From positions 1 to 12,428 of the forward strand of contig JAEZZU010000137.1 in assembly GCA_023418355.1 (NCBI GenBank): a DNA stretch of 12,428 nucleotides, given 5' to 3'. Shown here piece after piece: positions 4,267-11,679 of the stretch. The notes beneath the pieces were generated by a model, which worked only from the letters and a program-made list of their open reading frames with translations, had not been told where the DNA came from and searched no databases. Both the position numbers and the translations under genes were made by a program. Each line of letters starts with the position of its first letter. The first letter of the stretch is position 1. This DNA comes from Pseudomonadota bacterium. GTDB taxonomy: Bacteria; Pseudomonadota; Gammaproteobacteria; Burkholderiales; Burkholderiaceae_C.

Positions 4267-6657
4267 TTAGCCAGCCAGGTTTTGCCAGGTGTCGATCACG
4301 GTGTCGGGGTTCAGCGAGATCGACACAATGCCCTGGTCAGCCAGCCACTTGGCGAAGTCGGGATGGTCCGAAGGGCCCTGACCGCAGATGCCCACGTACT
4401 TGCCCTTGGACAGGCAGGCAGTGATGGCACGTTCCAGCATCTTCTTCACGGCTGGGTCGCGCTCGTCAAAGTCAGCGGCCAGCAGTTCCAGACCGGAGTC
4501 GCGGTCCAGACCCAGGGTCAGCTGGGTCAGGTCGTTGGAGCCAATCGAGAAGCCGTCGAAGTACTCGAGGAACTCGTCCGCCAGGATGGCGTTCGAAGGC
4601 ACTTCGCACATCATGATGAGCTTGAGCTCGTTCTCGCCGCGCTTGAGGCCGTTGTCAGCCAGCAGCTCGGTCACGCGCTCAGCCTGCTTCAGGGTGCGCA
4701 CGAAGGGGATCATGATCTGCACATTGGTCAGGCCCATGTCCTCGCGCACACGGCGCAGGGCTTCGCATTCCATCTTGAAGGCTTCGCCGAAGTCTTCGGA
4801 GATGTAGCGTGCGGCGCCGCGGAAGCCCAGCATGGGGTTCTCTTCCTCGGGCTCGTAGCGGCTGCCGCCAATCAGCTTGCGGTATTCGTTGGACTTGAAG
4901 TCCGACATGCGCACGATCACGGGCTTGGGCCAGAACGCAGCAGCAATGGTGGCCACGCCTTCGGCGACCTTGTCCACGTAGAAAGCACGGGGGGAAGCAT
5001 GACCACGGGCCACGGATTCCACGGCCTTCTTCAGGTCAGGATCAACGGCGGGGTAGTCCAGGATGGCCTTGGGGTGCACGCCGATGTTGTTGTTGATGAT
5101 GAACTCCAGACGTGCCAGACCCACGCCCGCGTTGGGCAGCTGGGCAAAGTCAAAGGCCAGCTGGGGGTTGCCCACATTCATCATGATCTTGGTCTTGATC
5201 TCGGGCATTTCGCCACGCTTGACCTCGGTCACTTCGGTCTCGATCAGGCCGTCATAGATCTTGCCGGTGTCGCCTTCGGCGCAGGACACGGTCACCAAAG
5301 TGCCGTCCTTCAGACGCGAAGTCGCATCGCCGCAGCCCACCACGGCAGGGATACCCAGTTCACGCGCGATGATCGCAGCGTGGCAGGTACGGCCACCACG
5401 GTTAGTCACGATGGCAGCTGCCTTCTTCATGACGGGTTCCCAGTTGGGGTCGGTCATGTCGGTCACCAGCACGTCGCCAGCTTGCACCTGGTCCATCTGC
5501 GAGATGTCAGACACCAGACGCACGGGGCCGGTACCGATCTTCTGACCGATGGCGCGGCCTTCGGCCAGCACATTGCCCGTGCCCTTGAGCTTGTAGCGCA
5601 GCTCGGCCTGGCCCTTGGACTGGCTCTTCACAGTTTCAGGACGCGCTTGCAGGATGTAGAGCTTGCCGTCGGTGCCGTCCTTGCCCCACTCGATGTCCAT
5701 GGGGCGGCCATAGTGCTGCTCGATCACCAGCGCGTACTGGGCCAGCTCCTGCACTTCGGCGTCGGTCAGGGAGTAACGGTTGCGCAGTTCAGGTGCCACA
5801 TCGGTGGTCTTGACCAGCTTGCCCGAAGCAGCCTTTTCTTCAGGGGTCGAGAACACCATCTGGATCAGCTTGGAGCCCAGATTGCGGCGAATCAGCGCGC
5901 TCTTGCCCGCCTTGAGCATGGGCTTGTGCACGTAGAACTCGTCAGGGTTCACAGCGCCCTGCACCACGGTTTCACCCAGGCCGTAGCTGGAAGTGATGAA
6001 GACCACGTCTTCAAAGCCGGACTCGGTATCGATGGTGAACATCACGCCTGCCGCGCCCAGGTCGGAGCGCACCATGCGCTGCACGCCTGCGGACAGGGCC
6101 ACCACGTCGTGGGCAAAGCCCTTGTGCACGCGGTAGGAGATGGCGCGGTCGTTGTACAGCGACGCGAACACTTCCTTCATCTTGTGCAGCACGTCTTCGA
6201 TGCCGACCACGTTCAGGAAGGTTTCCTGCTGACCTGCAAACGATGCGTCTGGCAGGTCTTCGGCAGTAGCGGAAGAGCGCACGGCAAACGATGCTTCGGC
6301 ATTGCCGCCTTGCAGACGGGCAAATTCGCTGCGGATGGCTTGTTCCAGGTCCGCGGGGAAAGGCTGGGCTTCCACCATGGCACGGATTTCAGCGCCCACT
6401 GCAGCCAGGGCACGCACGTCGTCGACGTCCAGTGCAGCCAGCTTGGCGGAGATTTTGTCGGCCAGACCTTCATAGGCCAGGAACTGGCGGAAGGCGTGGG
6501 CGGTGGTCGCGAAACCGGTAGGCACGCGCACGCCCTGAGGCAGCTGAGAGATCATCTCGCCGAGGGAGGCATTCTTGCCGCCGACGACTTCAACGTCGCT
6601 CATACGCAGGTTTTCGAAAGGCACGACCAGTGCCGTCTCTTCGAAACGGTTAGACAT
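4267..6657 (-). CDS. ppsA: Phosphoenolpyruvate synthase
   Basis: PEP synthase (pyruvate, water dikinase) makes PEP from pyruvate and ATP, releasing AMP and phosphate; it is the gluconeogenic entry step for cells growing on pyruvate, lactate or acetate. The 796-residue length is normal. Domains in order: an N-terminal ATP-grasp part (about 15-345, with VGGKNASLGEM, FAVRSSATAEDLPDASFAGQQET and DIEWGKDG...LYILQARPET); a swivelling phosphohistidine domain with GGRTCHAAIIARELGIPAV (His426 catalytic); and a C-terminal TIM-barrel pyruvate domain with GFRGAARY, EVPSNAILADEF, GSNDLTQLTLGLDRDS and VGICGQGPSDHP (Cys758, the usual proton donor). Thr424, two before the His, is the position modified by PpsR. 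The start at 6657 is supported by GGAG 6 bases upstream and by the usual N-terminus; a reading from 6741 adds 28 unconvincing residues. It is first in an apparent operon with the symporter pair and divergent from ppsR. All key residues are intact. Confidence 0.97.
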   Translation of the reverse strand: MSNRFEETALVVPFENLRMSDVEVVGGKNASLGEMISQLPQGVRVPTGFATTAHAFRQFLAYEGLADKISAKLAALDVDDVRALAAVGAEIRAMVEAQPFPADLEQAIRSEFARLQGGNAEASFAVRSSATAEDLPDASFAGQQETFLNVVGIEDVLHKMKEVFASLYNDRAISYRVHKGFAHDVVALSAGVQRMVRSDLGAAGVMFTIDTESGFEDVVFITSSYGLGETVVQGAVNPDEFYVHKPMLKAGKSALIRRNLGSKLIQMVFSTPEEKAASGKLVKTTDVAPELRNRYSLTDAEVQELAQYALVIEQHYGRPMDIEWGKDGTDGKLYILQARPETVKSQSKGQAELRYKLKGTGNVLAEGRAIGQKIGTGPVRLVSDISQMDQVQAGDVLVTDMTDPNWEPVMKKAAAIVTNRGGRTCHAAIIARELGIPAVVGCGDATSRLKDGTLVTVSCAEGDTGKIYDGLIETEVTEVKRGEMPEIKTKIMMNVGNPQLAFDFAQLPNAGVGLARLEFIINNNIGVHPKAILDYPAVDPDLKKAVESVARGHASPRAFYVDKVAEGVATIAAAFWPKPVIVRMSDFKSNEYRKLIGGSRYEPEEENPMLGFRGAARYISEDFGEAFKMECEALRRVREDMGLTNVQIMIPFVRTLKQAERVTELLADNGLKRGENELKLIMMCEVPSNAILADEFLEYFDGFSIGSNDLTQLTLGLDRDSGLELLAADFDERDPAVKKMLERAITACLSKGKYVGICGQGPSDHPDFAKWLADQGIVSISLNPDTVIDTWQNLAG

Positions 6658-6879
6658 GGGAGGCTCCAAAGTTAAAAAACCTGTCATCCCCAGCGACCTG
6701 CTGACCATCACGCCGCTGGCAAAACCCACCTGCTTATCCATGACAACTTTGCTTGTTCTTGTTGTCGGTCATCGACCAGCAGACCGGTGAAATTTGGGAA
6801 TAATGGGTGCCATTCTAGTCCCGGCCAGGCAATTTCGCCGCAGCTTCGGGTGTTTAAATTTGAAGGGAATGATTGCCCC
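6658..6879. promoter_or_regulatory. Divergent ppsA/ppsR control region
   Basis: This 222-bp gap must hold promoters for both ppsA (leftward) and ppsR (rightward). I cannot place a convincing -35/-10 pair for either. Candidate operator-like symmetry is clustered near the middle: GACAAC (6742-6747) inverted as GTTGTC (6761-6766) with a 13-base spacer, immediately followed by GGTC-ATC-GACC (6767-6777) and the palindrome ACCGGT (6783-6788). AAGGGA at 6863-6868 is the likely ppsR ribosome site (11-base spacing). That the region is regulatory follows from the gene layout; that these particular symmetries bind a protein is a guess. Confidence 0.45.
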
Positions 6880-7713
6880 ATGCATTCGCGTACTGTATTT
6901 GTCATCTCGGACGGCACCGGCATTACCGCAGAAACTTTTGGCACGGCCTTGATGACCCAGTTCGATCTCAAGCCCCGCATTGTGCGTATTCCTTTTGTCG
7001 ATACCGTGGACAAAGCCCACCAGGCTGTTCGGCAAATTAACCACACATTTGAGGTCGAAGGCAAAAAACCCATCGTTTTCAGCACCCTGGTCAATCAGGA
7101 AGTGGTGGCCGTGATCAATGAGCAGTGCAAGGGCCTGCTGATGGACATGTTCGGCACCTTTGTCAAACCGCTGGAAGAAGAGCTGGGCCTCAAGAGCCAG
7201 CACCGCGTGGGGCGCTTCTCCGACATCAGCCAGAGCAAGGAATATCTGGACCGCATGGAGGCCATCAACTACACGCTGGCCCACGATGACGGACAGACCA
7301 ACCAGGACCTGCAGGGCGCAGAAGTCATCCTGCTGGGCGTAAGCCGCTCGGGCAAGACACCCACCAGCCTGTACCTGGCCATGCAGTTTGGCCTGAAGGT
7401 GGCGAACTACCCCCTGATTCCCGAAGACTTTGACCGCAAGAAGCTGCCGCCTGCGCTGGAGCCCTTCAAGAAAAAGCTGTTCGGCCTGACGATTGACCCA
7501 ATTCGTCTGTCCGAGATCCGCAACGAGCGCCGCCCGGGCTCCAAGTACGCCAGTCTGCAGAACTGCCGCTATGAAGTGCATGAGGCCGAGGCCATGATGC
7601 GCCGCGCCGGTGTGAGCTGGCTGTCCACCACGACCAAGTCGATCGAAGAGATCTCCACCACCATCTTGCAGCAGGTGCTGCCCCACCGCCTGGGCGTAGG
7701 GGTGCATGGCTGA
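6880..7713 (+). CDS. ppsR: PEP synthase regulatory protein (bifunctional kinase/pyrophosphorylase)
   Basis: PpsR (PSRP, DUF299 family) inactivates PEP synthase by ADP-dependent phosphorylation of the Thr beside its catalytic His, and reactivates it by phosphate-dependent removal that yields pyrophosphate. The 277-residue length fits the family. Visible signatures are the N-terminal TVFVISDGTGITAETFG (5-21), the RIPFVDT segment (36-42), HRVGRFSD (108-115), the P-loop-like GVSRSGKTPTSLYLA (153-167, Lys159) that binds ADP, and NYPLIPEDFD (176-185), followed by LFGLTIDP and SKYASL. The start at 6880 gives the family's standard MxxRTVFxISDGTG opening; a reading from 6787 adds 31 residues with no family match. 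It stands head-to-head with its target ppsA, a common arrangement in proteobacteria, and its target Thr is present there (Thr424). Soluble and cytoplasmic. It converges on hmuV, with a hairpin repeat between them. Confidence 0.96.
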   Translation: MHSRTVFVISDGTGITAETFGTALMTQFDLKPRIVRIPFVDTVDKAHQAVRQINHTFEVEGKKPIVFSTLVNQEVVAVINEQCKGLLMDMFGTFVKPLEEELGLKSQHRVGRFSDISQSKEYLDRMEAINYTLAHDDGQTNQDLQGAEVILLGVSRSGKTPTSLYLAMQFGLKVANYPLIPEDFDRKKLPPALEPFKKKLFGLTIDPIRLSEIRNERRPGSKYASLQNCRYEVHEAEAMMRRAGVSWLSTTTKSIEEISTTILQQVLPHRLGVGVHG

Positions 7714-7733
7714 TTCGCCAAAAGCTACTGAAT

Positions 7734-7821
7734 AAATAGCTACCAGCGCTTGGATTTACTGGTTTTCAGAATGATTCATATCTGAAACCCTGAAAAATCA
7801 TGCGCGGGCAGCTATTTTTTT
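7734..7821. repeat. Hairpin-forming intergenic repeat, copy 2 (possible terminator)
   Basis: The outer arms AAATAGCTACCAGCGC (7734-7749) and GCGCGGGCAGCTATTT (7802-7817) are inverted copies matching at 14 of 16 positions. Inside, TTTCAGA (7764-7770) and TCTGAAA (7781-7787) form a perfect 7-bp hairpin. The right arm runs into seven Ts (7815-7821), so on the plus strand the element could terminate ppsR transcripts. Its left arm matches that of copy 1 at 1763-1777 (ATAGCTAC..GCGCT). Its end abuts the hmuV stop codon (7823-7821). An extra partial arm, AAAGCTACTG, lies at 7721-7730. Confidence 0.7.
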
Positions 7822-8621
7822 CATTGCAGACTGAAGGCGTAATGCGCCTGTCCTTGTGGGGTATGCAGACACTGCGCCTGCACACCCCAGACCTGCTGAA
7901 TGCGCTCCGGCGTCAATACAACCTGCTTGTGACCAAACACTGCAGCAGCACCATAGCCTGGCAGGAGCAGCACATCATCAGCATAGTGCAGCGCCAGATT
8001 CAGGTCGTGCAGCACGATGACTACACCCAGCCCCCACTCCTGTGCCCTGCCACGCAGCAGCCGCATGCAAGCATGCTGGTGCTGCAAGTCCAGCGCAGCC
8101 ATGGGCTCATCGAGCAAGGCCCAGCACGGCCCCGCCTGAGGCTCCCAGACCTGTGCCAGGGTACGTGCCAGGTGCACCCGTGCGCGCTCACCGCCTGAGA
8201 GCGTGGCGATGTTCCGCTGCGCCAGATGCGCTACGCCCGTGCTGTGCATGGCATCCTGCACGATCTGCGGCTCCTGCCTGCTTGGTGCATGACGGTGCGG
8301 ATAGCGCCCCATCTCCACCACCTCCTGCACCAGAAAGCTGAAGGCCACCTGCGTGTCCTGTGCCATGTAGGCCACACGCGTAGACAGTTGCGCTGCGGGC
8401 ATGCGCTGCAGTGGCTGGCCATCGAGCAGCACCACACCGACATCAACGGAACGCAGCCCCAGCATGACGGACAGCAGCGTGCTCTTGCCTGCGCCATTGG
8501 GGCCAACAATAGCCGTCACCCGCCCCGGCTGCAGTTGTGCTTCTACCTGCGCAATGACGCTGGCCCTGGCATGTGGGCGAATCTGCAGCCCGTGGCAATG
8601 CAGTAAACCTGTCTGCGCCAT
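7821..8621 (-). CDS. hmuV: Heme ABC transporter ATP-binding protein
   Basis: The ATPase of a heme importer, 266 residues, acting on the cytoplasmic face of HmuU. ABC motifs are in the right order: Walker A GPNGAGKST (40-48), Q-loop Gln88 in VAYMAQDT, signature LSGGERARV (141-149), Walker B WALLDEP (167-173, Asp171 and Glu172) and switch His205 in VLHDLN. The stretch MAQDTQVAFSFLVQEVVEMGRYPH (86-109) resembles the region that sets HmuV proteins apart from other importer ATPases. The start at 8621 lies 2 bases after the hmuU stop, with AAGGTG just upstream; a reading from 8903 would add 94 residues overlapping hmuU and is a shadow. It is the last gene of the heme operon, and its stop touches the intergenic repeat. 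A vitamin B12 or siderophore role is possible for the family, but adjacent hmuS argues for heme. Confidence 0.93.
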   Translation of the reverse strand: MAQTGLLHCHGLQIRPHARASVIAQVEAQLQPGRVTAIVGPNGAGKSTLLSVMLGLRSVDVGVVLLDGQPLQRMPAAQLSTRVAYMAQDTQVAFSFLVQEVVEMGRYPHRHAPSRQEPQIVQDAMHSTGVAHLAQRNIATLSGGERARVHLARTLAQVWEPQAGPCWALLDEPMAALDLQHQHACMRLLRGRAQEWGLGVVIVLHDLNLALHYADDVLLLPGYGAAAVFGHKQVVLTPERIQQVWGVQAQCLHTPQGQAHYAFSLQ

Positions 8622-8623
8622 AC

Positions 8624-9685
8624 CTACACCTTGCTCCTGAACTGCCGCAGCATCAGCAAAAACAGCGGCACACCAATCAGTGCCGTGAGCACCCCCAGCG
8701 GCATCTCCGCCGGCTGCACGATGGTGCGCGCCATCACATCTGCAGCCAGCACCAGGGCAGCACCCAGCAGGGCCGAGCATGGCAGCACCACGCGGTGATC
8801 CGGCCCAGCCATCAGCCGCACCCAGTGCGGAGCCACCAGCCCGATAAAACCAATCATGCCCGTGGACGAAGTCACCGCCCCTACGGTCAAGGCCGCTATC
8901 CATACGGCCTGGCGCTTGGTACGCTCCACCGGCACGCCCAGCAGCTGCGCCTGTGCTTCACCCAGCGCCATGGCGTTCAAGGGCCGCGCCAGGCGCTGCG
9001 CCAGCGCCATGCACACCAGCACTACCGTGCCGACCATCCACACCGCCGACCAGCGGGCCTGCCCCAGCGATCCCATGAGCCACAGCTGCACATTGCGCAG
9101 CTGCTCGTCGGTAGAGACATAGCTCAGAAAACCCAGCCCAGCCCCTGCCAGCGCGTTGATGGCAATGCCCGCCAGCAGCATGAGGCTCACCCGCGTGCCT
9201 GCGCCGGACTGCGCCAGCAGGTAGATCAGCCAGGTCACCAGCACACCGCCAGCAAATGCACAGAGGCCCAGCGTCCAGCTACCCAACTGAAAGCCGAGCA
9301 CTGGCAGCCACATGGGCCCAAGCACAATGGCTCCGGCTGCTGCCAGCGCGGCGCCACTGCTCACGCCAATCAGCCCGGGATCGGCCAGCGGATTGCGAAA
9401 CAGCCCCTGCATCAGCGCCCCTGCCATGCCCAGACCCGCACCAGCTGCAGCCCCCAGCAGCAGCCGCGGCAGGCGAATGTTCATGAACACCAGATGCTCC
9501 GTGCCCTGCACGCCCTGCCCTTGCAGTGCCTGCACCAGCACCTGCCACAGCTGCGCCAGGCTGATGGCATAGGCACCATGTGCACTGCCCCAGACGAAAG
9601 CCGCAACGGCCAGCCCGAGCCCTAACCCGCAGGCAACAGGCGGACGCAATCTGCCTGCATGGCTCCAGCGGCCTGCCTGCATCAT
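8624..9685 (-). CDS. hmuU: Heme ABC transporter permease (FecCD family)
   Basis: The membrane permease of the heme importer, 353 residues, of the FecCD/BtuC type, which normally works as a dimer with about ten helices per subunit. Family motifs include RLPRLLLGAAAGAGLGMAGALMQGLFRNPLADPGLIG (about 71-107), GMIGFIGLVAPHWVRLMAG (about 273-291), whose turn contacts the ATPase in this family, and PAEMPLGVLTALIGVPLFLLML near the C-terminus. Hydrophobic segments run along the whole length. The ATG at 9685 overlaps the hmuT stop by four bases (ATGA), a sign of translational coupling; a second ATG follows directly at 9682. It feeds directly into hmuV, whose start is 2 bases past its stop. No damage is visible. 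Confidence 0.93.
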   Translation of the reverse strand: MMQAGRWSHAGRLRPPVACGLGLGLAVAAFVWGSAHGAYAISLAQLWQVLVQALQGQGVQGTEHLVFMNIRLPRLLLGAAAGAGLGMAGALMQGLFRNPLADPGLIGVSSGAALAAAGAIVLGPMWLPVLGFQLGSWTLGLCAFAGGVLVTWLIYLLAQSGAGTRVSLMLLAGIAINALAGAGLGFLSYVSTDEQLRNVQLWLMGSLGQARWSAVWMVGTVVLVCMALAQRLARPLNAMALGEAQAQLLGVPVERTKRQAVWIAALTVGAVTSSTGMIGFIGLVAPHWVRLMAGPDHRVVLPCSALLGAALVLAADVMARTIVQPAEMPLGVLTALIGVPLFLLMLRQFRSKV

Positions 9686-10548
9686 GCGGTGACCTGCAGC
9701 ATCTGAACATGCAGCTCCTGCACCGCCGAAGGCAGGCGCGGGCCAAAGCCCAACAAATGGCTGGCTTCCATGCTGACCAGCGCCTTGCGTGCAAAAGCTG
9801 GAGTCAAGGCCAGTTCCGGTCTGCGCCAGAAAGCTTCTACCCCGCCCAGAGCTTCAATGCCCTGCGTGCTGTTGACAATAACTTCTGGCGCAACAGCAGC
9901 CATGGCCTCTGCGGTCAGTGGTCGGTAGCCCTGAAACTGCGTGACTGCATTGACTGCCCCCGCCAGCTCCAGCAACGCATGTGCTGCCGTGCCACGCCCC
10001 GCCACCATGGGCGAGCCGCTGTGCGACAGGATGAACAGCGCACGCGGCTTGCGGCCAGCCTGCGCTACCAGGCCTTGCACCTGCTGCCATTGCTGCTGCA
10101 GCTGCTGGGTCAGCGCTGCCGCTGCGGCCTCACGCTGGGTCACGCGCCCCACGGTGTCAATCTTGCGCAGCACTTCAGCAAAGTCATGGCTGCTGGGCAC
10201 CAGCTCCACGCGTACACCGGCAGCGCGCACCTGCTCGATCACGATGGGTGGCCCGGCTTCGCTGCTGCCCACCATGGCATCGGGTTTGAGCGACAGCAGC
10301 CCTTCGGCAGAGAGCTGGCGCAGATAGCCCACCTTGGGCGTGCGCGTCGCAGCTTCTGGGTAGAGACTGGTGGTGTCGGTGGCGACCAGCAGATCCTCAG
10401 CGCCCAGCGCATACACCACTTCTGTCATGGCGCCACCCAGCGCTATCAGGCGTTGCACTGCGGCGGTTGCGGCACGTGCTGGCAGCATGCCGCCCAGAGC
10501 ACCCAGCCCCAGCGCAGCACACCACTGGCGGCGTGTGTACGGCAGCAT
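9682..10548 (-). CDS. hmuT: Heme ABC transporter periplasmic binding protein with a twin-arginine-like signal
   Basis: The periplasmic heme carrier for HmuUV, 288 residues from the ATG at 10548. The N-terminus YTRRQWCAALGLGALGGMLPARA (about 4-26) has paired arginines, a hydrophobic core and an Ala-rich cleavage site, which looks like a Tat export signal rather than a plain Sec one. The rest is a TroA-fold binding protein: LIALGGAMTEVVYALGAEDLLVATDTTSLYP (34-64), KVGYLRQLSAEGLLSLKPD (72-90) and a C-terminal lobe with VIVNSTQGIEALGG. Tyr75 in the Y-x-R pattern (Tyr75, Arg77) aligns, as I recall, with the heme-binding Tyr of PhuT/ShuT. The start is uncertain: a GTG at 10578, overlapping the end of hmuS and preceded by GGAAGGG at 7 bases, has the better ribosome site and adds 10 residues before the signal. 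A reading from 10677 is unlikely. The gene overlaps hmuU by 4 bases. Confidence 0.9.
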   Translation of the reverse strand: MLPYTRRQWCAALGLGALGGMLPARAATAAVQRLIALGGAMTEVVYALGAEDLLVATDTTSLYPEAATRTPKVGYLRQLSAEGLLSLKPDAMVGSSEAGPPIVIEQVRAAGVRVELVPSSHDFAEVLRKIDTVGRVTQREAAAAALTQQLQQQWQQVQGLVAQAGRKPRALFILSHSGSPMVAGRGTAAHALLELAGAVNAVTQFQGYRPLTAEAMAAVAPEVIVNSTQGIEALGGVEAFWRRPELALTPAFARKALVSMEASHLLGFGPRLPSAVQELHVQMLQVTA

Positions 10549-10570
10549 CTGTGATGGCTCTTGGAGTTGC

Positions 10571-11650
10571 TTATGCACGGGGCAACCCTTCCGCCAGCGT
10601 GCGCCACGCCTGCAATTCAGCCTGACCAGGTTTGCGCACACCAAAGAACATGGCCACCACATCACCTGTCGCATCAAACAGCTCTACAGAGGTCACCACA
10701 CCATCGGTAGTGGGCTTGCGCACCAGCCATGTGCTGGTGATCAGATCGCGGCGCAGGTGCAGGTTAAAGCCCGGGTCCAGCACATTGATCCAGTCCGAGC
10801 CAGGTGTCTGCAAAGGCTTGATGTTGCGTACGGGACCGGAATGGATCTGGATACAGCCTTTGCTGCCCACGAACACCATGATGGGCAGTTCCGCACTGGC
10901 GGCCTGCTCCAGCAGCTGCGTGACAGCGGTGTTGCTCAGCGGCTCACAGAATGCACCGCGGGTGAGGCGAAAGCTTTGCTGGCGCTCACAGCCAAAGGTT
11001 TTGAGCATGCCGAAGAAGTCATGCGTGTCCTTGAGCTGTGCCCAGGCATGGCGCAGGCCGGCGGCGTCAATGCTTGCATCGTCAGCGACGGGCGCGCGTT
11101 CCGCTTTTTCTACAAAGCTGTAGCGCTGCGCAGAGTCTGCAAAGGCCTGCACCACCTGCTCCCAGGCCTGCATCTCGGTCTGTGGCCGCACATAGATCTT
11201 GTGCACGGCTGTGCCATGCTGGTCATAGAACTGCAGGCTATGCATGGGCTTGCCTTCGCGGCCTGACTCCGTCACGGCAAAGCCAGCATGCCAGGCAAAG
11301 AAGAACAGGCGCAGGTCTATGTCTTCGTTGTTGCACAGGCCAATGGGGCCTTCCTTGGTAAATCCCTGGTAGATGCCGTCCTTCTCATGCACCACAGCCT
11401 CATTGCGCGTAAGTGCCATCAAGGGGCCACAGGGCTGCAATGCCTGCAGTATCTCAAACCACTGCGGCTTGAGCGGCTGCACCTGCAGACTGCCTGCATG
11501 CTCACCACAGTGAGCAGCCAGCACAGCGCCCTCACTCAGGCCCAGCGACTGCGCCGCATCCTTGGCACGCAGACCTCGCTTGCGTGCCTGGTCAAACGCA
11601 GCGCGAATCTGTGCGGCATCGCACAGTGATGTATCCACTACGGTATTCAT
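10571..11650 (-). CDS. hmuS: Hemin-degrading / heme-trafficking factor
   Basis: A 359-residue cytoplasmic heme-binding protein of the HemS/ChuS/PhuS family, built from two related halves (about 15-180 and 195-355). It receives heme after import and either passes it to a heme oxygenase or breaks it down itself; family members differ on this point. The KDTHDFFGMLKTFGCERQQSFRL segment (207-229) is the strongest signature. His210 corresponds, from memory, to the conserved heme ligand (His209 in PhuS). Other typical stretches are ALTRNEAVVHEKDGIY (79-94), NNEDIDLRLFF (107-117) and HSLQFYDQHGTAVHKIYV (137-154). The ATG at 11650 has AAGGAGA 6 bases upstream. It begins 29 bases after the receptor gene and is followed at once by hmuT, so it is the second gene of the heme operon. 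This gene is the main reason for assigning the whole operon to heme. Confidence 0.95.
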   Translation of the reverse strand: MNTVVDTSLCDAAQIRAAFDQARKRGLRAKDAAQSLGLSEGAVLAAHCGEHAGSLQVQPLKPQWFEILQALQPCGPLMALTRNEAVVHEKDGIYQGFTKEGPIGLCNNEDIDLRLFFFAWHAGFAVTESGREGKPMHSLQFYDQHGTAVHKIYVRPQTEMQAWEQVVQAFADSAQRYSFVEKAERAPVADDASIDAAGLRHAWAQLKDTHDFFGMLKTFGCERQQSFRLTRGAFCEPLSNTAVTQLLEQAASAELPIMVFVGSKGCIQIHSGPVRNIKPLQTPGSDWINVLDPGFNLHLRRDLITSTWLVRKPTTDGVVTSVELFDATGDVVAMFFGVRKPGQAELQAWRTLAEGLPRA

Positions 11651-11656
11651 GATTGC

Positions 11657-11663
11657 TCTCCTT
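11657..11663 (-). promoter_or_regulatory. Shine-Dalgarno site of hmuS
   Basis: On the minus strand AAGGAGA precedes the ATG at 11650 by 6 bases, which sets the hmuS start and shows it can be translated independently of the receptor gene. Confidence 0.6.
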
Positions 11664-11679
11664 GCTTGATACGCAGGTC

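Noticed and set aside
4042..6675. An 877-codon open frame on the plus strand opposite ppsA and the DUF4212 gene
   Set aside because: It is antisense to an unmistakable ppsA with all catalytic motifs. The frame stays open because of GC-rich codon use, its translation is His/Gln/Val-rich with no domain, and it spans unrelated genes.
6658..6879. A riboswitch or leader peptide upstream of ppsR or ppsA
   Set aside because: No recognisable riboswitch core, terminator-antiterminator pair or short Shine-Dalgarno-led frame was found; only small inverted repeats.
8622..8903. A 94-residue N-terminal extension of hmuV
   Set aside because: It overlaps the conserved C-terminal coding of hmuU in another frame and adds non-family sequence; the start at 8621 gives a standard HmuV.
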